Positions 19,728 to 28,610 of a DNA stretch of 64,000 nt are shown piece after piece. A program made the translations under genes and the position numbers. The number at the start of each line of letters is the position of its first letter. Position 1 is the stretch's first letter. The stretch comes from Bradyrhizobium sp. URHD0069 (GTDB lineage Bacteria > Pseudomonadota > Alphaproteobacteria > Rhizobiales > Xanthobacteraceae): contig NZ_KL370776.1 of the NCBI RefSeq assembly GCF_000701345.1, positions 253,321-317,320 of the forward strand. Direction: 5' to 3'. The notes beneath the pieces are model-generated. The model was given only the letters and a program-made list of their open reading frames with translations. It was not told the DNA's origin and ran no database searches.

Positions 19728-20270
19728 ATGAACCAGCCCGCCTCCGCCTACTTCATGGAAGACCGCCATGATCCGATCGAGTTTCATACGCTCTCGGTGC
19801 TCGTGCAGAACGAACCGGGCGTGCTCGCGCGCGTGATCGGGCTGTTCTCCGGCCGCGGCTACAACATCGAAAGTCTCACCGTCTCCGAGACCGAGAACCA
19901 GAAGCATCTCTCCCGCATCACCATTGTCACCACGGGCACGCCGATGGTGATCGAGCAAATAAAACACCAGCTCGATCGGATGATCCCGGTGTATCGCGTC
20001 GTCGACATGACGCTGAGCGGCCGCTCGATTGAACGCGAACTGGCGATGGTGAAACTGCGCGGCACCGGCGATCACCGTGTCGAGGCGCTGCGCCTGGCGG
20101 AGGCGTTTCGCGCCCGGGTGATCGACGCCACCACCGAAAGCTTCGTGTTCGAGATCACCGGCAACTCCGCCAAGATCAACCAGTTCATCGACCTGATGCG
20201 CCCTCTCGGTCTGGTCGAGGTCTCGCGCACAGGCGTCGCCGCCATCGGCCGCGGGCCGGAGGGGATGTGA
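19728..20270 (+). CDS. ilvN: Acetolactate synthase, small regulatory subunit
   Basis: 180 residues from MNQPASAYF. An N-terminal ACT domain 'HTLSVLVQNEPGVLARVIGLFSGRGYNIESLTVSETENQKHLSRITIVT' binds valine for feedback control; the C-terminal ALS_ss domain is 'ERELAMVKLRGTGDHRVEALRLAEAFRARVIDATTESFVFEITGNSAKINQFIDLMRPLGLVEVSRTGVAAIGRG'. It stimulates IlvB. Alternative start at 19692 lies in the repeat-flanking sequence and is rejected. Confidence 0.95.
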   Translation: MNQPASAYFMEDRHDPIEFHTLSVLVQNEPGVLARVIGLFSGRGYNIESLTVSETENQKHLSRITIVTTGTPMVIEQIKHQLDRMIPVYRVVDMTLSGRSIERELAMVKLRGTGDHRVEALRLAEAFRARVIDATTESFVFEITGNSAKINQFIDLMRPLGLVEVSRTGVAAIGRGPEGM

Positions 20271-20273
20271 GCC

Positions 20274-20969
20274 ATGCTGGCGCGCGACTGGTACTACAAT
20301 GAACGGCGGCAGATCGGGCTCGATTCCGCTGTCGCTTCGATCTATGACCGCCACGACGACAGCGACCTCCGCGCCCGCGCGGCGCTAACGATGTTGGGGG
20401 TGCAGCGCGGCTGGCGGATGGCCGATATCGGTTGCGGCAACGGCGTTTTGGCCTGCGAGGCGGCGCTGATGGGCGCCGAGGTCGACGCGATCGATATCTC
20501 CCCGGCGATGCTGGCGCTCGCGGAAATCCAGGCGCGCGACCGGAAAGTGGCGATCCGGACCCAGTCGGCGGGACTATTGAGTTTCGCCTACCAGCCGAAC
20601 TCCTACGACCTGATCGTCAGCGAGTTCACGCTGCATCATCTGCCGGATTTCTGGAAGGCCGTCGCGCTGTCGCGGATCTGTTGTGCGCTGAAGCCCGGCG
20701 CATGCTTCTATTTGCGCGATATCGTGTTCGCCAGCATGCCCGACGGGCCCGAGCGCGACGTCGAGCAGTGGGCCGACTTCAACATCGGGAATCACGACTT
20801 CTCGCGCGGCAGCGTCGTCACCCATATGCGGGATGAATATTCGACGTTCGGCTGGGTGATCGAGCGGATGCTGACCGACGTCGGCTTCACGCTGGTGTCA
20901 GCCGATTATCACGCGCCGCTGCACGGCACTTATCTCCTGCGAAAACCAAAATCCGGCGAGCAGAGCTAG
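20274..20969 (+). CDS. Class I SAM-dependent methyltransferase
   Basis: 231 residues. Rossmann motif I 'MADIGCGNGVLACEAALMGAEVDAIDISPAMLALAE' binds SAM; 'YDLIVSEFTLHHLPDF' is the motif IV region. The substrate cannot be assigned. It begins 3 bases after ilvN, so it is likely co-transcribed. Confidence 0.85.
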   Translation: MLARDWYYNERRQIGLDSAVASIYDRHDDSDLRARAALTMLGVQRGWRMADIGCGNGVLACEAALMGAEVDAIDISPAMLALAEIQARDRKVAIRTQSAGLLSFAYQPNSYDLIVSEFTLHHLPDFWKAVALSRICCALKPGACFYLRDIVFASMPDGPERDVEQWADFNIGNHDFSRGSVVTHMRDEYSTFGWVIERMLTDVGFTLVSADYHAPLHGTYLLRKPKSGEQS

Positions 20970-20977
20970 GGACGTCG

Positions 20978-21853
20978 ATGAAGCCTTACGACGTCTGTCT
21001 CGCGGTCGCGGTGGCGGTGATCTGGGGCCTTGGCTTTGTTGCAAGCCGGCTGGCGCTGGATGAGTTCTCGCCGGAACTGATGACAACGCTGCGGTTTGCT
21101 ATCGCCGCCGTGCCATGCCTGTTTGTGCGCAAGCCAAAAGTATCCTGGCCGCTGCTGATCGCGATCAGCTTCACGCTGTTTCTTGGCCAATTCCTGGCGC
21201 AGGCCTATGGCATCGCGCTCGGCGTTCCCGTCGGTCTCTCCAGCGTGATCGTGCAAAGTCAGGCGTTATTCACGATCGGCTTTGCGGCGATCGCATTTCG
21301 CGAGCTGCCGACCCCCTCGCAAGCCCTCGGCATCGGCGTCGCCACGGCAGGCCTGCTGATGATTTGCGGCACCGTCGGTTATGATTTCAGCGTCGGCGCG
21401 TTCGCGGTGCTTATGATTTGCCCGGTTAGCTTCGCCATCGGCAACCTGCTGCTGCGCCGCGCGCAGCATGTACGGATGTTCGACCTGTTTGCGTGGCTGT
21501 GTCTCACCGCCGCGATACCGCTATTGGCGCTGACGCTGCTCACCAATGGCCCTCAGCCAACCTGGCACGCCCTGTCGCACATATCGCTGACGGGTCTCGT
21601 CTGCGTGCTCGCGCTCGGCGGCATATCCACCAGCGTCGCCTATTGGCTGTGGGGCCGGCTGTTGCGGGATTACTCCGCGGCGCAAGTGGTGCCGTTCGGG
21701 CTGCTGGTGCCGTTTGTCGGCTCCGCGGCATCCAGCGTCGTGTTTGGCGAAACGTTTGGACCGCTGCGGCTGGCCGGCATGGCCACCGTGGTCGGCGGCA
21801 TCGCGATCATGGTGCTGTCGAAGCGGCCGCAAGTCCTGCCGAAGATCGCTTGA
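20978..21853 (+). CDS. EamA-family (DMT superfamily) transporter
   Basis: 291 residues with ten predicted membrane helices arranged as two EamA repeats ('AVIWGLGFVASRLALDEFSPELMTTLRFAIAAVP' and 'GLVCVLALGGISTSVAYWLWGRLLRDYSAAQVVPFGLLVPFVGSAASSVVFGE'). Such proteins export amino acids or metabolites; its place between ilv genes suggests an amino-acid-related substrate. 8 bases after the methyltransferase gene. Confidence 0.88.
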   Translation: MKPYDVCLAVAVAVIWGLGFVASRLALDEFSPELMTTLRFAIAAVPCLFVRKPKVSWPLLIAISFTLFLGQFLAQAYGIALGVPVGLSSVIVQSQALFTIGFAAIAFRELPTPSQALGIGVATAGLLMICGTVGYDFSVGAFAVLMICPVSFAIGNLLLRRAQHVRMFDLFAWLCLTAAIPLLALTLLTNGPQPTWHALSHISLTGLVCVLALGGISTSVAYWLWGRLLRDYSAAQVVPFGLLVPFVGSAASSVVFGETFGPLRLAGMATVVGGIAIMVLSKRPQVLPKIA

Positions 21854-21860
21854 ACGCCAT

Positions 21861-22463
21861 ATGTCGCAGCCTCTTTTCATCGCCTTTGTCATGTTCGCCC
21901 TCGTGATGTTCTTCACGCCGGGGCCGAACAACATCATGCTGCTGTCGTCGGGCCTGACCTATGGCTTCCGCCGCACATTGCCGCACATGGCGGGCATTAC
22001 GATCGGTTTCGCCTTCATGGTCGCGGCGGTGGGCCTCGGTCTAGGGACGATCTTCATCGCCTATCCGATGCTGCAGACGGTCCTGAAATATGCCGGCGCC
22101 GCATACCTGATCTATCTCGCCGCTGTCATCGCGATGGCCGGGCCGGCGGCATCGGGGCAGGACAACCAGCGCGGTCCGATGACGTTCTGGGGCGCGGCGA
22201 TGTTCCAGTGGGTCAATGCCAAGGGGTGGGTGATGGTGATCGGCACCATCACCGCCTACGCGGCGATTGCGGCCTTTCCCTGGAATATCATGATACAGAC
22301 GGGGGTGAGCCTCGTCATGGGCACGGTGTCGACCGTGGCCTGGGCTCTGTTCGGCAGCGCGCTGCGGCCGCTACTGACATCCGAGAGGGCCGTGCGGGCG
22401 TTCAACATCGTCATGGCCGTGCTGCTGCTGGCGTCGCTCTATCCCGTCTTCATGGACGCATGA
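21861..22463 (+). CDS. LysE/RhtB-family amino acid exporter
   Basis: 200 residues from MSQPLFIAFVMFALVMFF, six helices. The family signature 'TPGPNNIMLLSSGLTYGFRRTLPHMAGITIGF' is present. LysE-family carriers export amino acids; inside an ilv locus, overflow export of branched-chain amino acids is plausible but unproven. Starts 7 bases after the EamA gene, so two exporters and a methyltransferase are interposed between ilvN and ilvC. Confidence 0.9.
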   Translation: MSQPLFIAFVMFALVMFFTPGPNNIMLLSSGLTYGFRRTLPHMAGITIGFAFMVAAVGLGLGTIFIAYPMLQTVLKYAGAAYLIYLAAVIAMAGPAASGQDNQRGPMTFWGAAMFQWVNAKGWVMVIGTITAYAAIAAFPWNIMIQTGVSLVMGTVSTVAWALFGSALRPLLTSERAVRAFNIVMAVLLLASLYPVFMDA

Positions 22464-22517
22464 TGCGGCATTGCGGCATGCAGAAACGGGTTTCCCCTGG
22501 GGTTCAAAATGCTCTAG

Positions 22518-23627
<1,110 letters not shown>

Positions 23628-23694
23628 ATTTGCGCTCTCCTCCTGGCGAGGAGCGCGGCACGCGCGTCTCGCACCATGAGGCCCCGTAAACGCA

Positions 23695-23948
23695 CCTCAT
23701 CCTTCGAGACGGCGCGGAGTATATCATCGGGCCGCGCTTCGCGCGGACCCGTTGGCGCCTTCTCAGAGTATGACCGAGAATGCACGCAACAAAATAGCGG
23801 ATTTTGAGACCGTCATTGCGAGCGCAGCGAAGCAATCCAGAGGATTTAATAGGGCTGTTTACTGGATTGCTTCGTCGCTTCGCTCCTCGCAATGACGAGA
23901 AGTGGCCTATTCTACTGGCCGCTCTTGAGTCAGACTCTCAGGATGAGG
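23695..23948. repeat. Split inverted repeat (CCTCATCC ... GGATGAGG) interrupted by other repeats
   Basis: CCTCATCC-TTCGAGAC (23695-23710) and CTCAGGATGAGG (23937-23948) are the two ends of a recurrent rhizobial repeat, normally close together, here separated by about 230 bases that include a GTCATTGCGAG element and a CGGGCCGCGC-TTCGCGCGGACCCGTTGG tail typical of that family. The rest of the 700-base gap to the dehydrogenase gene holds no convincing gene. Confidence 0.6.
23811..23897. repeat. Dispersed palindromic repeat (GTCATTGCGAGG family), copy 2
   Basis: Near-complete palindrome: CGTCATTGCGAGCGCAGCG...GCAATCCAG, about 20-base centre, CTGGATTGC...CTCCTCGCAATGACG. It is nested inside the split CCTCATCC element. 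Confidence 0.88.
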
Positions 23949-24210
23949 GGCCCTCCAGCTTTGTTTTCATAGGAGACCAGCGTGCCGACGGTGGACTCCC
24001 AGGTGGTGGCGACGCCCAACTCAAAATTGGCCTACAGCATCCTGAGGCCAAATCAGCGCCGAGTCCGTTTAACCCCTGACAAGCGTTTGACGTAGGCAAC
24101 CAGGCAACGCCATCGTGTTTGAACTCGGCAACCTGCCGCATTGCGAGGTCTGGATGTGCCGAAAGCGACCGGACATTGTCGCGGCCGAATGGATGAAGAA
24201 GTGCTATGCT

Positions 24211-24322
24211 CGTCATTGCGAGGAGCGAGGCGACGAAGCAATCCAGCCTCCTTGCTTTGGATTGCTTCGCGGAGCCTGGTCAATGGGCGGCGCTAAGCGC
24301 CGACCTGTTGACCGCAATGACG
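24211..24322. repeat. Dispersed palindromic repeat (GTCATTGCGAGG family), copy 3
   Basis: CGTCATTGCGAGGAGCGAGG...GCAATCCAG / GGATTGCTTCGCGGAGCC / GCAATGACG. It ends 14 bases before the start codon of the dehydrogenase and abuts its ribosome-binding site (GAGGGG). Confidence 0.88.
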
Positions 24323-24335
24323 TGAGGGGCCCATC

Positions 24336-25187
24336 ATGCGATCTGTTGTCATCACCGGGGCGTCCACCGGCATCGGCTGGGCCACCGCAAAATTGCTGCT
24401 CGATCGCGGATTTCTCGTGTTCGGCAGCGTGCGCAAGCAGGTCGACGCCGACCGGCTGAGGCGCGAATTCGGTACGAATTTCACGCCGTTGCTGTTCGAT
24501 GTCACTGATGAGGCTGCGGTGCTGGCCGCCGCGCGCGAGGTCCGCGCAGCGCTGGGCGACGAGACGCTCACCGGACTTGTCAACAATGCCGGCATTGGGG
24601 TCGCAGGCCCGGTGCTCGAGCTCGCGGCCGACGAATTCCGCCGCCAGATGGAAGTCAACGTGATCGGGCCGATCATCGCCACGCAAGCCTTCGGCCCGCT
24701 GCTCGGATCCGATCCATCACTGAAAGGGCCGCGCGGGCGGATCGTGATGATCAGCTCGGTGGCCGGCAAGAGCGGCAACCCGCTGATGGCGGGCTATTCG
24801 GCATCAAAGCACGCGGTCGAGGGACTGTCCGAAAGCCTGCGCCGCGAGATGATGCTGTTCGGTATCGATGTCGTCATCGTCGCGCCCGGCGCGGTGAAGA
24901 CGCCGATCTGGAGCAAGGCCGAGGAAGTCGATATTTGCTCCTACAAGAATTCGCCATTTTTTCCGCCGCTGCAACGAATCCGCAAATTCATGCTGCAGCT
25001 CGGCGAAAGCGGATTGCCGCCGGAGAAGATTGCCGAAGTGATCGCCCACGCCCTGACGTCGGCCAGCCCAAAGGTGCGTTACCAGATCACGCCGGATCCG
25101 ATGCGGCACCTGATGACGACAGTGCTGCCGAAACGGATGGTCGACAGGATCATCGGCAAGCGCCTGGGCTTGATGCCGCCGGCATGA
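24336..25187 (+). CDS. Short-chain dehydrogenase/reductase
   Basis: 283 residues. Classical SDR motifs: 'VVITGASTGIGWATAKLLLDRG' (TGxxxGIG, cofactor), 'NNAGIG', and 'MISSVAGKSGNPLMAGYSASKHAVEGLSESLRREM' (Ser and YxxxK catalytic residues). The arginine after strand 2 ('GSVRKQ') favours NADP. The C-terminal ~80 residues carry 'PGAVKTPIW'. Substrate unknown. The upstream gap is filled with repeats, so its promoter must lie in or above copy 3. Confidence 0.88.
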   Translation: MRSVVITGASTGIGWATAKLLLDRGFLVFGSVRKQVDADRLRREFGTNFTPLLFDVTDEAAVLAAAREVRAALGDETLTGLVNNAGIGVAGPVLELAADEFRRQMEVNVIGPIIATQAFGPLLGSDPSLKGPRGRIVMISSVAGKSGNPLMAGYSASKHAVEGLSESLRREMMLFGIDVVIVAPGAVKTPIWSKAEEVDICSYKNSPFFPPLQRIRKFMLQLGESGLPPEKIAEVIAHALTSASPKVRYQITPDPMRHLMTTVLPKRMVDRIIGKRLGLMPPA

Positions 25188-25204
25188 GCTGAGATGCAGC
25201 GCTT

Positions 25205-25828
25205 TCATCCCGTCGGTACGGTACGCGGAGTGCGCGCTGACGCCATGACGATCAGCCGCAGCGCCATGACAGCCAGCAGGGGGACCAGGAAGAGAGCGTA
25301 AAGCGGCATATCGGGAACGCGCTTGCCGAAGCTCACCATGAACTGAAACCACAGATAATAACCGCCGGATAAATGCAGGATGCGCCAGGCACGCGGACCG
25401 ATCGCACCCGCAGTGCGGTCGAACGACGTCGCGGCCATCGCGACGATGAAAGCATAACCGACGCCGCCGAAGATGAAGGAAACGGCTGATGTCGCGGACA
25501 TGAAGTCGGTGGGTGCCATCGCTGCAAAGCAGACAATCGCAACGGCGTGAATGCCGTGCGACGCCGCGAAAGTCACGCCGAGATAGCGGCGGTTGCGGCG
25601 CTGCCATCGCGTCCAGGCATTGGGCCACAGCCGCGCCAGCGCCGCGGCGCTGAAGGCGAGACAGAAGAACAAAAGCGACGTTCGCGCGGTGAAGCGGATC
25701 ACCATGCGCACACCGTCAACCTCGAACTGCCGCATGCCCGCGATCCAGAGCGATAGGACGATCAGGGCCAACGAGAGCACGGCGAACAGCCGCCAGCTCT
25801 CAAACCAGTTTTGCCGACGCGCAAGCAT
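25205..25828 (-). CDS. Ferric-reductase-like transmembrane protein (MsrQ/YedZ-like fold)
   Basis: 207 residues, six predicted helices. His residues in 'FAASHGIHAVAI' and 'RILHLSGGYYLWF' are placed like the haem b ligands of the ferric-reductase-like membrane domain. There is no flavin or NAD domain, so it would be the membrane electron-transfer part only. AGGAG lies 8 bases before the ATG. It is divergent from a TetR regulator with shared operator-like sites, so it is the likely target gene. Convergent with the dehydrogenase gene, 17 bases apart. Confidence 0.75.
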   Translation of the reverse strand: MLARRQNWFESWRLFAVLSLALIVLSLWIAGMRQFEVDGVRMVIRFTARTSLLFFCLAFSAAALARLWPNAWTRWQRRNRRYLGVTFAASHGIHAVAIVCFAAMAPTDFMSATSAVSFIFGGVGYAFIVAMAATSFDRTAGAIGPRAWRILHLSGGYYLWFQFMVSFGKRVPDMPLYALFLVPLLAVMALRLIVMASARTPRTVPTG

Positions 25829-25846
25829 GATGTGCTCCTACAGTGA

Positions 25847-25863
25847 TGTAATCGGCAGTTACA
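25847..25863. promoter_or_regulatory. Operator-like palindrome 1 in the divergent TetR promoter
   Basis: TGTAA-N7-TTACA, 19 bases upstream of the membrane-protein ATG. The same half-sites recur exactly 42 bases away. Confidence 0.75.
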
Positions 25864-25888
25864 TGTTGCAGTTTAATTTTGTCAATCG

Positions 25889-25905
25889 TGTAATCATTGC
25901 TTACA
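25889..25905. promoter_or_regulatory. Operator-like palindrome 2 in the divergent TetR promoter
   Basis: TGTAA-N7-TTACA, 15 bases upstream of the regulator start. The first two spacer bases (TC) also match palindrome 1. Centre-to-centre distance 42 bp, about four helical turns. Confidence 0.75.
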
Positions 25906-25919
25906 TTCACGATCGGGTG

Positions 25920-26609
25920 ATGCTAGAACGGACCATGCCCAAGTCAGCCAAGTCGAAACGTCGGCCCACCGGCCGCCCGTCGCCGAAGCCGAAGCCGTAT
26001 CATCATGGCGATCTCAGGCGCGTATTGATTGATGCGGCGCTTCAACTGGTCGAGGAGGGCGGGCCCGAGACGTTAAGCGTGCGCGAGGCGGCACGCCGCG
26101 CCGGCGTGTCGCCGGGCGCGCCGTTCCGGCATTTCCCGAGCCGCGATGCCTTGATGACGGCGGTGGCCGAGGAAGCGCAGCGGCGTTTCCGGGCCGAGAT
26201 CAATGCCGCACTCGCAGACGACCCGGCCGGCGATCCCTTGGCGCGGTTTCGAGCTCTTGGCCTCGCCTACCTGCGCTGGGCGATGCGCAACCCTGCCCAT
26301 TTCGAGGTCATCTCGACCGGCAGGTATTTCGATCACGACAAGGCGGCCGGCTTGTCACGCGATAACGCCGAGCTGATCGGCCTGACCGAGCGCACGATGG
26401 CGGACGCCTTCGCGCAGGGCCAGCTCCGTTCCTCGGACCTGAAACGGGTCCAGATTGCCGGCCGCGCCTTGGTTTATGGCTTCGCGCGGATGAACATCGA
26501 CGGTCACTTTCCGCGCTGGGGCATCGCCGACACCGAAGCCGAACGCACCGCCGAGGCGATCATCGATCTCTTCATCGAGGGCATCGCCAAGCCTCAAGGG
26601 CGGGCCTAA
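25920..26609 (+). CDS. TetR/AcrR-family transcriptional regulator
   Basis: About 229 residues. The helix-turn-helix is in 'LIDAALQLVEEGGPETLSVREAARRAGVSPGAPFRHFPSRDALMTAVAEEAQRRF'. The C-terminal domain resembles TetR_C_33-type ('LGLAYLRWAMRNPAHFEVI'). Start uncertain: ATG at 25920 (MLERTMPKS) or 25935 (MPKSAKS); the long upstream frame is the mirror of the divergent gene. The two TGTAA-N7-TTACA palindromes directly upstream suggest autoregulation and control of the membrane gene. Lys/Pro/Arg-rich N-terminal arm ('RPTGRPSPKPKPYHHGD'). Confidence 0.9.
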   Translation: MLERTMPKSAKSKRRPTGRPSPKPKPYHHGDLRRVLIDAALQLVEEGGPETLSVREAARRAGVSPGAPFRHFPSRDALMTAVAEEAQRRFRAEINAALADDPAGDPLARFRALGLAYLRWAMRNPAHFEVISTGRYFDHDKAAGLSRDNAELIGLTERTMADAFAQGQLRSSDLKRVQIAGRALVYGFARMNIDGHFPRWGIADTEAERTAEAIIDLFIEGIAKPQGRA

Positions 26610-26800
26610 GCCTAAGTGCGGAAAGGTGTTGCGGCTCAAGATCTACCCAATTTCACGCCGCGGCGCCAAATTCATTGCGTGTTCATGATGGTTCCACTAC
26701 ATTTTTATGACATGGCGCACGTTCCGGCTGCGTCGTCCGTCTCCTGGTCATCGCCAGCCAAGGCCCCAAGGCAGCGCCGGGTGTAGTTGCGTCTTAGCCC

Positions 26801-28510
26801 ATGGCGCCCGCGCCAAATTCAGGTCCATCCGCGACCGTCGCCACCGGCGGGCTCGCTTCAATCGGCATTTGGCGGCTACTGGCGGTTGCCGCGCCACATC
26901 TGGCGGCGCTGGCGGTTATGCTGCAGACCGAAACCGACTTCGGTTCGCGCGCCGGCTTTCTGCTGTCGTGGGCCATCCTGAACTTCTTCTGGATCGCGCT
27001 GTTGCGGCGGCCCGCGCTGTCGGGCGCGCTGTCGCTCACCCTGGTCGTGGTGTTGATCCTGCTGTCGCGGCTCAAGCACGACGTCGTGCAGATGACCGCG
27101 AACTTCGTCGACCTGATGGTGATCGACCGCGATACCGCGGCATTTCTTTTTACGATCTTCCCCAATCTGCGCTGGTCCGTGATCGGTGCAGCGTTGCTCA
27201 TTATCCCTTTGATGTACGCGCTGTGGTGGCTCGATCCGTTCCGTATCCGTCGCCTGCCGGCTCTGGCCTGCATGCTGTCATGTCTTGCCGCGCTGGTCGG
27301 ATATTCCGTCGCGTGGCCGGACGACGTCTGGCGCGGCTATTACGACGATGGCTACCTGTCGAAATTTTCCCGCTCCGGCGTCACTGCCGTCGCGGATTTC
27401 ATCAACTACGGCTTCATGGAATCGGACGCGGTCGCCGCCGAGCGTCTCAAGCTGCCGCTGGAGGATTCCTGCCATCCCACGGGCCGCCGGCCGCACATCA
27501 TCATGATTCATGATGAGTCCAGTTTCGACATTCGTCAGGCGGAGGGCATCAAGGTGCCGCCGGGCTACGGCAGCCATTTCAAGTCGTTCGACGGCAAGGA
27601 GCGCAAATTCCTGGCCGAAAGCAACGGCGGGCCGAGCTGGTTCACCGAATACAATGTCCTCGCCGGGCTCTCGTCGCGCTCGTTCGGCCGGTTTTCCTAT
27701 TTTGTGACGCGCATCGCCTCAGGGCGTGTCGAGCGCGGCTTGCCGCTGGCACTGCGCCGCTGCGGCTACAGCACGATCTCGCTCTATCCGGCCTATGGCG
27801 CGTTCATGAGCGCGCGCAGCTTCCAGACCACCACCGGCATCCAGCATTTCTACGATGCCCGCGATCTCGGCGCCAAGGCCGTGGAGCCCGACAGCTTCTT
27901 TTACGATAAGGCCTTGAAGCTGATGTCGGAGAGCGCGCCGAACACGCCGCTGTTCATGTTCGTCTATCTCGCCGCCAATCACTTTCCCTGGGAAACCCGG
28001 TTTCGCCCCGACCTGATGCCGTTCTGGCCCAAGCCCGGCAACACACCGGTGATCGATGAGTATCTGCGCCGGCAGGCGATGAGCGCCGACGATTACGCCG
28101 CGTTCGTCGTCGGGTTGAAAAAGAAATTTCCGGCGCAGCCGTTCTTGATCGTGCGCTATGGCGATCATCAGCCGGAATTCTCGCCGAAGATTCTCGATCC
28201 CGGTCTCGATGCAGCCGGTGTCGGCAAGAAACTGATGAATTACGACCCGCGCTATTACGCGACCTACTACGCCATCGACGCGATCAACTTCGAGCCGGTC
28301 AAGACTGCCGCGGTGATGGATACGATCGACGGGCCCTATCTGCCGCTGGTGATCCAGGAAGCCGCCGGCATCCCGCTCGATCCATCGTTCGAAGAGCAGA
28401 AGAAGATCATGCTGCGCTGCAAGGGCCTGCTCTATGCCTGCAAGGGCGGCGCGGAAGCCCGACGCTTCAACCGGCTCCTGATCGACGCCGGTTTCGTAAA
28501 AAACCTCTAG
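26801..28510 (+). CDS. Membrane-anchored sulfatase/LTA-synthase-like enzyme, paralog 1
   Basis: 569 residues. About five N-terminal helices (20-190) then a periplasmic alkaline-phosphatase-superfamily domain. Candidate active-site positions, by alignment to the LtaS pattern (Glu ... Thr ... Asp-His): Glu239 in 'MIHDESSFDI', Ser279 in 'GGPSWFTEYNVLAG', Asp455-His456 in 'RYGDHQPEF'. The nucleophile position is Ser, unlike Thr in the neighbouring paralog. Members transfer phospho-head groups to lipids or glycans, or hydrolyse sulfate esters; substrate unknown. Conserved C-terminal 'SFEEQKKIMLRCKGLLYAC' is shared with paralog 2. Confidence 0.8.
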   Translation: MAPAPNSGPSATVATGGLASIGIWRLLAVAAPHLAALAVMLQTETDFGSRAGFLLSWAILNFFWIALLRRPALSGALSLTLVVVLILLSRLKHDVVQMTANFVDLMVIDRDTAAFLFTIFPNLRWSVIGAALLIIPLMYALWWLDPFRIRRLPALACMLSCLAALVGYSVAWPDDVWRGYYDDGYLSKFSRSGVTAVADFINYGFMESDAVAAERLKLPLEDSCHPTGRRPHIIMIHDESSFDIRQAEGIKVPPGYGSHFKSFDGKERKFLAESNGGPSWFTEYNVLAGLSSRSFGRFSYFVTRIASGRVERGLPLALRRCGYSTISLYPAYGAFMSARSFQTTTGIQHFYDARDLGAKAVEPDSFFYDKALKLMSESAPNTPLFMFVYLAANHFPWETRFRPDLMPFWPKPGNTPVIDEYLRRQAMSADDYAAFVVGLKKKFPAQPFLIVRYGDHQPEFSPKILDPGLDAAGVGKKLMNYDPRYYATYYAIDAINFEPVKTAAVMDTIDGPYLPLVIQEAAGIPLDPSFEEQKKIMLRCKGLLYACKGGAEARRFNRLLIDAGFVKNL

Positions 28511-28610
28511 CCGCAACGGGAACGCCAAAATACCAGCCTCCGTCGAACCAGGAACCAACCGGACCGGCGGTGCAGTATCGCGCGGCGTCCCGTTCTATGC
28601 CGGTGTTGGC

